A stretch of DNA of 64,000 nt from Gnetum montanum (lineage: Eukaryota; Streptophyta; Gnetopsida; Gnetales; Gnetaceae). The DNA lies in contig MNCI01023346.1 of assembly GCA_015680685.1 (NCBI GenBank), positions 512,002 to 576,001 of the forward strand, written 5' to 3'. A model generated the notes under the pieces. The model was not told the DNA's origin and searched no databases. It saw only the letters and a program-made list of their open reading frames with translations. Shown one piece after another: positions 56,416 to 64,000 of the stretch. Position numbers and translations under genes: made by a program. How positions within the stretch are numbered: position 1 is the stretch's first letter; each line of letters opens with the position of its first letter.

Positions 56416-56444
56416 TACTAATGCTTGGCCCCGTGTGATTGCAG
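56416..56444 (+). promoter_or_regulatory. Branch site and splice acceptor before ORFX, element F
   Basis: TACTAAT (56,416-56,422), a near-ideal branch site, is followed 22 bp later by ATTGCAG, whose AG (56,443-56,444) directly abuts the ORFX ATG. A possible donor (AAGGTATAAC) lies about 50 bp upstream, but donors further 5' are equally possible. Element G conserves both signals. This suggests ORFX is translated from a spliced transcript. Confidence 0.6.
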
Positions 56445-59234
56445 ATGGCCCCAAAACGTGGACAACAAGAAGGTCCTACTCAAGGAGGGAGAAAACGATC
56501 TCGAAGAGGTGGAAGACAAGGTCCTGCCGAACAACATGACAAACAGGAGGAACAATCATTCAACATTCATCAAGAGGAACCTCCTACCATACGATCCGGG
56601 CAGGCAGAAGGAGGAACTGCTGCAGTGCCTGAACTAGGACAATAGCTCACGTTGCCCCAAGATTGTGTTCAGGCCATCCATGAGAAGTCCACATTCGCTA
56701 CGGTGATTGTGAAATTGAACTTCGAATCTTTCGCTAAGTTCGCTCCTAAGGCTATTAGGGATCACCTCACAGGGTCTCCCTTCTGGCCTATCCTCTCTGA
56801 AAGCAGTGCCTGGTACCTAGGAGAGACGTACCAATTTTGGCCCAATAGGGAGCAAGGCACAATTGTCAACATTTGTGGTGTGACAGTTGACTTCTCCACG
56901 CAGGCCATTTCGGAAGTGTTAAACCTTCCGAATACAGGGCCCAAAGTTGCTCAGTTATCCACCCGTTCAGACCCCGATGTGCGAAAGGATTGGTTGGAGA
57001 AGGCTTATGGCAGAGATAAAATATTTGGTGAGTTGACGACAGAAAAGAGGATCTAGTTTAAAATTGGAACATATCACCTCTTCCCCACAAAGGGCTTGAA
57101 GAGAATATCAACGTATGCGGCTAAAGGATGCGCATTGTTGATGGGAAAGGTTAACGCTAACCTGCCCTATCTATATTTAACAGAGATCCTGAGGCGGTTT
57201 GAGGAACGAAAGACAGCGAAGATGGCGTTGCCTGTCCCCTGTCTTATCAGAAAGCTGTGCCAACGTGATGGTATTCGGGGGTACACCAATGATGTCCTCC
57301 GAAAAGCCCAAACTGCTTCATATGCTAAATTGCTAAAGGCACCAGCTCCAAGGAAAAGTACTGGCGAAGAGCTGGGACTAGAACAAGAAGAAGGACAGAT
57401 GGCTAAGCCAACTGCAACTCAACTTGCAGGACCCAGTCAACCTCCAGCCACGGGTCTCATCCAACAACAAAAAGCAGGGCCTAGCACAAGCCAGGATCAG
57501 CCGCCACCGCCGCAAGACTACAGACCGTCGATGAGCCATCTTAGGGCCATCGCTGAGACGGTCAATTGGGGAAGTCGTGATGATGCAAACCTCTTCCATG
57601 TCATCAGTGATGTCATTTAGCCTATAATTTCATTGGATCGCACAAGGGGGGAAGTATCCATTCACACAGGAGAAGGGAAAAGTAAATGGTCACAACAAAT
57701 CTCAGGAAACACAGCATCTTTCCAGGTGTAGTTAGAGATTGGTGAAGGGGTCACTGTGATGGTCATGCAACACCAAAATGCCGCAGGAGCTACAGAAGTG
57801 GTCGCAGACCACATCAAAGAATCCTTCAACGTACCTGTTGTGCCATCGGCAAATCTCACAAGAGCACGGGATGCTCAAACCTTAGCCGGAACCTCAATGA
57901 CTCTTGCGGAACATGAAAATGTGCTTAATCGATTGCTTCAAATAGGGCAATTAATGACATCACTGTTCGACATCCCTCAGGATGTTACAGCAATTCAATC
58001 AGACCTCATTTCCACAAAGGGGAAGCTGGTCTTAACAGAAGTAAGGGCCGAGCATGCTGAAGCTGAAGTGCAGAAACTACAAGAGCAACCCGTGGCCTTA
58101 CAAGCAGCACAGCAAGACCCTCTGCAATTTGTTCCCGCAGACCAGCTAGATAACTTTAGAACTAAGCAACTAACAAAGTTAATCGCAGAGAATAAAAGGA
58201 TGGCCGATGAGAAAGAGAAGGTTGTTTGGAATGCCTCCGCAGCACAGGCGCAAACTCATGCGCATCTTAAGGCACTCAAGGCCTTGCAAGAAGAAAACAA
58301 GCAGTTGGTTGCAGACAACCTTCGGTTGACCACTGTAGAAAAGCAAAAGAATGTTCTCGATGAACACTTTCATCAATTACGAGAACAATTCATCCGAGTC
58401 AACTGAGACGTAAGCCGTTTAGCCAGAGAAAATTGAACCCTCTCAATGAAGAAGGTACGCGCCATTCGTCAAAAGTCAACGATTGAGATAAGTATGTGGC
58501 AGAACGAGGCTAAACGACATGAGAAGCTGAAGGAACATTTCCACGATCAGGTGGGGATGTATAAACAGATCCTTGAAAAAGATATCCATATGGCCAAGGC
58601 CCAAATCAACACTATCAGTGCTCAACACACTGACTAGCGGGCCATATTGGACACGTATGCCCTCGCCCACCAAGCGAAAGTTAAGAACCGGGACCTACAG
58701 ATTCAGGACTTGACAGAGTACATGGAGTTGGCAAACCTGAGATATGCCAATCTTGCCATGTTAACAGTAGGGTGCCCGAGGTCAAAGCTCGAGCAGTAGA
58801 TAGCAACCACCCACATCAAATACGAAGCAGAATTTGCAGAACGCAAGAAGCTGGTGGAGAAACTGCATGTTACAAATTTTGAACTTGATGTGGTGAAAGC
58901 CAACTACCAGGGATAGAAAGATGTCGCAACTGACTTGGCTCGACGGCTAGCAGAATTTCATGAGTACAAAGATAAAGCCAGAGCCTATGAGGAGGAACGA
59001 CAGGTGTTCACGGCTTGGTACGTCAAGGCCAACCAAATGTTTCCGCAACTACCTTGTCCGTGGGAAGTGCTGACTCCGTCAAACGTTGGAACATTAGCAT
59101 GGACGGCACAGGACCCTCAGACCGAAGAGGAGAAGCTTCAAGCCATACTTCAGTATCATCAAGCCTCAAAACCTGGAGCACACGACAAAGGGAAGGCACC
59201 AATGGAGGAGTCACCACCACCTAGAACTACATGA
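56445..59234 (+). pseudogene. ORFX, 930-codon coiled-coil protein gene, element F
   Basis: One frame runs from ATG to the final TGA without any frameshift, broken only by in-frame stops (first at 56,643, others at 57,054, 57,618, 58,404 and more). By residue: 1-45 basic with a likely nuclear signal (RKRSRRGGRQ); about 70-290 a globular domain with INICGVTVDF-type sequence, AISEVLNLPNTGPKVAQL, then FKIGTYHLFPTKGLKRIST; 300-365 Pro/Gln-rich linker; 365-385 YRPSMSHLRAIAETVNWGSR; about 460 HIKESFNVPVVP; 525-830 long coiled coil; 830-929 tail with PCPWEVLTPSNVG and a Pro-rich end. The globular part resembles Athila ORF1 / plant-transposon domains. No membrane segment or signal peptide is seen, so it is not envelope-like. 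Its role is unknown; a nuclear structural or DNA-bound protein is a guess. Confidence 0.75.
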
Positions 59235-59385
59235 GTTCCATTCATTTTTGTAAATGTAGAACGTTTTGTGTTGTGTCTTCATTTTGTCTTGTTTTCATTT
59301 CACACTGCGACGTAGTCCCATTTTCACCATCCAATAATCCCATACCTATCCACTGTGTAATAATTGTAACTCGAGGACAAGTTTT

Positions 59386-59403
59386 CATTCAGTCGTGGGG
59401 GTA
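59386..59403 (+). promoter_or_regulatory. 3' polypurine tract, element F
   Basis: TTCATTCAGTCGTGGGGGTA-type tract ending at 59,403 immediately before TGATGAG of the 3' LTR. It is preceded by ACTCGAGGACAAG as in the other elements. Confidence 0.8.
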
Positions 59404-59503
59404 TGATGAGTCGTGTTTTGGGTGACCGCGATATTGCATGTTCTTCGTGATATCACATACGCGATATCACAACCCGCCGCCAGTTCTATAGAGGCTCTCC
59501 CTT
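59404..59503 (+). repeat. Element F 3' LTR, first 100 bp
   Basis: Starts TGATGAGTCGTG with several GATATC motifs (59,428-59,470). The TATA box is reduced to CTATAGAGG by loss of about 10 bp compared with the 5' LTR. It ends abruptly at CTCTCCCTT, where the inverted LTR of element G begins. Confidence 0.8.
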
Positions 59504-59860
59504 CACTCAACCATACGAATACGAGAGTTACACGCGCAATCCAGTCGAACTCCACAGACGAACTAGTTGTGGCACCTAGACAGTTAGCCTTAGGTCGCAG
59601 TTCGCTATCTTCCCACCTGAACTAGTATTACCTTTGTCACGTATGGTTTAGTCCGGAGTGAGGTGTATGATGTGGTCCTAATCTAATGCTACTCCTGAAG
59701 GCAATGGAAAATAAGATTAACTAAGCTAGGAGGAAAGGGTAAGAGAGTCTAAACTAGCCTAAGTGCGATGAGCATCTGTTACTTAATCATCCGTACACAT
59801 CTTGGACTTCGTGCATGACTACCACTGGGATATCGCGGTCACCCAAAACGCAACTCATCA
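59504..59860 (-). repeat. Element G 3' LTR with internal deletion
   Basis: On the minus strand it starts TGATGAGTTGCG and GACCGCGATAT. It then jumps at about 59,829 to CCCAGTGGTAGTC, losing about 0.4 kb including the TATA box. It lacks the CTCATCA end, stopping at GGTTGAGTG next to element F. Confidence 0.8.
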
Positions 59861-60029
59861 TACCCCCACAACTGAATGAAAACTCGTCCTCGAGTTACAG
59901 TTATTACACAATGGATAGGTATGGGATTATTGGATGGTGAAAATGGGACTACGCCGCAATGTGAAATGAAAACAAGACAAAATGAAGACACAACACAAAA
60001 TGTTCTACATTTACAAAAATGGATGGAAC

Positions 60030-62819
60030 TCATGTAGTTCCAAGTGGCGGTGGCTCCTCCATTGGTGCCTTCCCTTTGTCGTGTGCTCCAAGTTTTGAGG
60101 CTTGATGACGCTGAAGTATGGCCTGGAGCTTCTCCTCTTTGGTTCGAGGGTCCTGTGTCGTCCATGCTAATGTTCTAACGTTTGACAGAGTCGGCACTTC
60201 CCACGAACAGGGTAGTTGCGAAAACATTTGGTTGGCCTTGACATACCAAGCCGCAAACACCCATCATTCCTTCTCATAGGCTCTGGCTTTATCTTTGTAC
60301 TCATGAAAGTCTACTAGTCGTCGAGCCAAGTTGGTTGCGACATTTTTCTATCCCTAGTAGCTGGCTTTCACCACCTCAAGTTCAGAATTTGCAACACCCA
60401 ATTTCTCCACCAACTTCTTGCATTCTGCAAATTCTGCTTTGTATTTGATGTAGGTGGTTGCTACCTGCTACTCGAGCTCTGACCTCGGGCGCCCTGCTAT
60501 TAACATGGCAAGATTGGCATATCTCAGGTTTGCCAACTCCATGTACTCTGTCAAATCCTGAATCTGCAGGTCCCAGATCTTAACTTCCGCTTGGTGGGCA
60601 AGGGCATAGGTATCCAATATGGCCCGCCAGTCAGTGTGTTGAGCACTGATAGTGTTGATTTGGGCCTTGGCCATATGGATCTCCTTTTCAAGGATCTATT
60701 TATACATCCCCACCTGATCGCGGAAATGCTCCTTCAGCTTCTCATGTCGTTTAGCCTCGTTCTGCCACGCGCTTATCTCAATCACTGACTTTTGACGAAT
60801 GGCACATACCTCCTCCATTGAGAGGGTTCAATTTTCTCTGGCTAAACGGCTTACATCTCAGTTGACCCAGATGAATTGTTCTCGTAATTGATGAAAGTGT
60901 TCATCGAGAACATTCTTTTGCTTTTCTACAGTGGTCAACCGAAGGTTGTCTGCAACCAGCTGCTTGTTTTCTTCCTGCAAGGCCTTGAGTGCCTTAAGAT
61001 GCACATGAGTTTGCGCCTGTGTTGCAGAGGCATCCCAAATAGCCTTCTCTTTCTCATCGGCCACCCTTTTATTCTCTGCGATTAACTTTGTTAGTTGCTC
61101 AGTTCTAAAGTTATCTAGCTGGTCTGCGGGAACAAATTGCAGAGGGTTCTGCTGTGCTACTTGTAAGGCCACGAGCTGCTCTTGTAGTTTCTGCACTTCA
61201 GCTTCAGCATGCTCAGCCCTCACTTCTGTTAAGACCAGCTTCCCCTTTGTGGAAATGAGGTCTAATTGAATTGCTGTAACATCCTGAGGGATGTCGAACA
61301 AGGGCGTCATTACTTGCCCTGTTTGAAGTAATCGATCAAGCACATCCTCATGTTCCGCAGGAGTCATTGAGGTTCCGGCTAAGGTTTGAGCATCCCGTGC
61401 TCCTGTGAGATCTGCCGATGGCACAACAGGTACGTTGAAGGATTCTTTGATGTGGTCTACGACCACTTCTGCAGCTCCTACAGCATTCTGGTGTTGCATG
61501 ACCACCACAGTGGCCCCTCCACTAGTCTCTAACTGCATCTGGAAAGATGCCGCGTTTCCTGAGATCTGTTGTGATCATCTACTTTCCCCTCCTCCTGTGT
61601 GAATGGATACTTCCCCCCTTGTGCGATCCAACGAAACTGTAGGCTAAATGACATCACTGATGACGCGGAAGAGGTTTGCGTCATCACGACTTCCCCAACT
61701 AACTGTCTTAGCGATGGCCCTAATATGGCTCATCGACGGTCTGTAGTCTTGTGGCGATGGTGGCTGATCCTAGCCTGTGCTAGGCCCTGCTTCTTGTTGT
61801 TGGCTGGGACCTGTGGCTGGAGGTTGACTGGGTCCTACAAGTTGAGTTGCAATTAGCTCAACCATCTATTCTTCTTCTTGTTTTGGTCCCAGCTCTTCGC
61901 CAATACTTTTCCTTGGAGCTGGCCCCTGTAGCTATTCAGCATATGAAGCAGTTTGGGCTTTTCGGAGAACATCATTGGTGTAGCCCCGAATACCATCACG
62001 TTGGCACAGCTTTCTGATACAACAAGGGAAAGGCAATGCCACCTTCCCTGTCTTCCGTTCCTCAAACTGCCTCAGGATCTCCGTAAAATATAGATGGGGC
62101 AGGTTAGCGTTAACCTTTCCCATCAACATTGCGCATCCTCTAGCCGCATACGTTGATATTCTCTTCAAGCCCTTTGTGGGGAAGAGGTGATATGTTCAAA
62201 TTTTAAAATAGATCCTCTCTTCCGTCATCAACTCACCAAATGTTTTATCTCTACCATAAGCCTTCTCCAACCAATCCTTTCGCACATCGAGGTCTGAACG
62301 GGTGTATAAGTAAGCAACTTTGGGCCCTGTATTCGGAAGGTTTAACACTTCCGAAATGGCCCGCGTGGAGAAGTCAATTGTCACACCACAAATGTTGACA
62401 GTTGTGCCTTGCTCCCTATTGTGCCAAAATTGGTACGTCTCCCCTACGTACCAGGCACCGCTTTCAGAGAGGACAGACCAGAAGGGAGACCCTGTGAGGT
62501 GATCCCTAATAGCCTCAGGAACGAACTTAGTGAAAGATTCGAAGTTCAATTCTACAATCACCGCAGCGAATGTGGACTTCTCATGGATGACTTGAACACA
62601 ATCTTGGGGCAACGTGAGCTGTTGTCCTAGTTCAGGCACTGCAACAGTTCCTCCTTCCGCCTGCCCGGACTGTCTGGTAGGAGGTTCCTCTTGATGAATG
62701 TTGAATGATTGCTCCTCCTATTCGTCATGTTGTCCTGCAGGACCTTGTCTTCCACCTCTCCGAGATCGTTTTCTCCCACCTTGAGTAGGACCTTCCTGTT
62801 GTCCATGTTTCGGGGCCAT
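60030..62819 (-). pseudogene. ORFX, 930-codon coiled-coil protein gene, element G
   Basis: Starts at ATG 62,819 (MAPKHGQQEGP) directly after a GATTGCAG acceptor and ends at the TGA at 60,030. This is 2,790 nt, exactly the length of the F copy and again in one frame throughout. Stops interrupt it in about six places. The longest open parts are 61,538-60,858 (226 codons, coiled coil) and 62,639-62,196 (147 codons, with AISEVLNLPNTGPKVAYLYT). Domains and positions are as in element F. Where F has a stop before FKIGTYH, G reads TYR (ERIYFKI), so the two copies are damaged at different places. Non-functional as it stands. Confidence 0.75.
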
Positions 62820-63103
62820 CTGCAATCACACGGGGCCAAGCATTAGTAAGGCTGTTTTTAAAGTTAGGTTATACCTTACTGCTTGCCTTAATTAATGATC
62901 TTATGTTATCACATGTGATATTGCCCGAAAACTGTAATAATGAGTCGTGACTTAGGTGGTTTCTAATTTTTAGTTTCCCAGTATACCTCAGGATTAAATG
63001 ATTTTTGGGCACAAATATTCTAAGTGTTATAGTTAATTACCCTAGTTGATGTCCTTTGGGCGATAATAAATTTCAAAAAAGTTAGGCACTTTTCAGCCGA
63101 TGT

Positions 63104-63117
63104 CTCTCTCCCACGAC
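63104..63117 (-). promoter_or_regulatory. Internal polypurine-like site, element G
   Basis: TCTCTCCCACGACT-type sequence on the plus strand is the reverse complement of AGTCGTGGGAGAGA, equivalent to 56,144-56,157 of element F with one G lost. Confidence 0.4.
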
Positions 63118-63258
63118 TAAACTGAACACTCCGGGTTCAAGCAGGTTCAAACGAAATAAAAATCGGAGTACCAGCAAGCGAGATATAGTGAGAAAAACAA
63201 ACTCAATCGCAAGTCGTAGAAAGAAAATTCAAAAACTCCCCCACGTGAATGGCAAGGA

Positions 63259-63969
63259 TTAATAATTGACGACAGGGATCCTTGCATGTTGGAAGTATTC
63301 TGGCTTGGCCATATTTACCCCATCGGGTTTCACACACTTGATTATAATGAGCATAGTGAGGCAACTTATACGATGTAGTTCCCGGATAACGAGTTGACCA
63401 CTATGATATTTGGAACCGTTAGATGGTATGCAAGGATTGGGATGATGCCTCCCATGGTTGTGTTCATTGGGTCGTATGGTTGTTGGAGTGTTAGATGGTG
63501 GCCTTGGTGAAGTAACATGAGGCATCGGGTTCAAAGGTAAGGGTGCACCACAGTGTTGAGCTTGTGCTGAGTTGGAGGGTGCAGTGGCCCCGGAATTGTG
63601 TTGTCCCTTCTTACGGCCGTGTTTAAAGAAAGGACGCTTTTGATGTTGAGGAGGCTTTTCACTGCTGTTAGTAGTAGTAGCACAAGTGTCGTTCATGGGT
63701 TGTTGTTGTGGTGCAGGCACCTTAGGAACAGTTGGTGGCAATGTAAAAGGAGGGAAAGGATAAGAATGCTGAAAGTTCGGAGGAGTGTAAGGTGCACAAG
63801 GTGGTGGTTGTGTTGGAGGCATGGGTTGATAGTATTGAGGAGAAGGGTATTGTGGTGAGATAGAGTATGTTGGCCTCGTTGGTGAAACAGGATGTTGAAC
63901 AAGATAAGCATTTGGATTCGGATGATATGAAGGGTGTCTCCAGTCCAGTGGTGGTCTCCNTGGAGACAC
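63259..63969 (-). CDS. gag C-terminal region, element G (partial, open frame)
   Basis: A 236-codon open frame that ends at the N near 63,960. It is Pro/Tyr/Gln-rich (SPQYPSPQYYQPMPPTQPP), then basic (KRPFFKHGRKKGQHNSG). It ends with PNEHNHGRHHPNPCIPSNG and PEYFQHARIPVVNY, like element F. It aligns with the tail of element B's gag. No Cys/His motif is included in the visible part. The beginning, beyond the N, is missing or reversed. Confidence 0.7.
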   Translation of the reverse strand: MSPXRPPLDWRHPSYHPNPNAYLVQHPVSPTRPTYSISPQYPSPQYYQPMPPTQPPPCAPYTPPNFQHSYPFPPFTLPPTVPKVPAPQQQPMNDTCATTTNSSEKPPQHQKRPFFKHGRKKGQHNSGATAPSNSAQAQHCGAPLPLNPMPHVTSPRPPSNTPTTIRPNEHNHGRHHPNPCIPSNGSKYHSGQLVIRELHRISCLTMLIIIKCVKPDGVNMAKPEYFQHARIPVVNY

Positions 63970-64000
63970 CCTTCATATCATCCGAATCCAAATGCTTATC
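63903..64000. other. Perfect 40-bp inverted repeat around an N
   Basis: Bases 63,903-63,942 recur as an exact reverse complement at 63,961-64,000, with 17 bases and one N between. Exact identity in otherwise diverged repeats, and the N, point to an assembly join and not to biology. Confidence 0.85.

Larger units (their letters stand above)
53646..59503 (+). mobile_element. Element F, Athila-like gag-ORFX LTR retrotransposon without pol
   Basis: Order is a 5' LTR truncated at an N (53,646-54,256), the end of gag (54,258-54,534), spacer, U3-like module, leader with splice acceptor, ORFX (56,445-59,234), polypurine tract and the first 100 bp of the 3' LTR (59,404-59,503). There it meets inverted element G. 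The LTR, primer region and most of gag next to the N are missing, so a target duplication cannot be checked. It has the same plan as element B. Confidence 0.8.
59504..64000 (-). mobile_element. Element G, Athila-like gag-ORFX element, inverted
   Basis: Minus-strand copy of the F type. It has a 3' LTR remnant (59,504-59,860), polypurine tract (59,861-59,873 rc), ORFX (62,819-60,030), leader with internal polypurine-like site, and gag (63,969-63,259) up to the N at 63,960. The about 1.4-kb spacer and U3-like module are missing, with the break right after the gag stop codon. Sequence differs from F at several percent of positions by eye, so it is a separate copy and not a fold-back of F. Confidence 0.8.

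Noticed and set aside
56445-59234. ORFX as a retroviral-type envelope gene
   Set aside because: It occupies the env position of Athila elements but has no signal peptide, no membrane segment and no Cys pattern. It is basic at the start and coiled coil for most of its length.
59404-59860. A solo LTR between F and G
   Set aside because: The two halves face in opposite directions and each adjoins its own polypurine tract, so they are the truncated 3' LTRs of two elements.
1-64000. CRISPR arrays, bacterial operons, replication origins, organellar genes
   Set aside because: No regularly spaced repeats with unique spacers, no ribosome-binding-site-led gene clusters and no plastid or mitochondrial genes were seen. 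All content is plant nuclear.

Overview
This window is nuclear DNA of a seed plant with a large, repeat-rich genome. The signs are nested Athila-type and chromovirus LTR retrotransposons, plant-style LINEs, an intronless organelle-type PPR gene, and two exons of an EME1-like gene separated by a short intron. A gymnosperm would fit, but the sequence alone does not settle this. Nothing here is bacterial.

Layout. (1) 1-34,025 is a three-level nest of four Athila-like elements. Element D (minus strand, oldest) is cut by element B (+, 421-29,541; target duplication AAAGG/AAATG). B is cut twice: by element A (+, 545-10,313; perfect target duplication CTAGC) in its 5' LTR, and by element C (minus, 16,437-26,480; TATTG/TATTA) in its 3' ORF. 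(2) 34,026-37,430 holds old small repeats: a 195-bp tandem duplication, two tRNA-derived SINE-like copies, a LINE tail, and an L1-type LINE 3' end with four 46-bp repeats. (3) 37,734-39,674 is an open PPR gene, the only clearly intact gene. (4) 40,206-48,095 is an RTE-type LINE on the minus strand, split by a complete but decayed chromovirus (element E, 40,892-47,713; perfect target duplication TTTGG). (5) 48,562-48,961 carries the last two exons of an EME1-like gene on the minus strand. (6) 49,600-52,280 is a decayed L1 LINE followed by a degenerate coiled-coil ORF. (7) 53,646-64,000 holds two further Athila-like elements, F (+) and G (minus), arranged tail to tail.

Main biological point. 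The Athila-like elements fall into two complementary types that share LTR ends, tRNA-Asp-type primer site, spacer motifs and 3' polypurine tract. A and C carry gag-pol and no further large gene. B, F and G carry gag without pol, then a long spacer and a 930-codon ORF, here called ORFX. ORFX has a basic N-terminus, a domain with a 'VNICGVTVDF...EVLNLPN' signature like Athila ORF1 / plant-transposon domains, and a long coiled coil. F and G keep exactly 930 codons with no frameshift. ORFX is preceded by a module that copies the palindromic GATATC motifs and TATA box of the element's own LTR, by a polypurine-like site, and by a splice acceptor with a TACTAAT branch site directly before its ATG. 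This looks like a second, internal transcription unit.

All transposon genes seen here contain stops or lost catalytic residues. Three of the four N bases (4,351, 54,257, 63,960) sit at structural breaks inside repeats, and the fourth (54,535) sits exactly at the gag stop, so parts of A, F and G may be missing or misjoined in the assembly.
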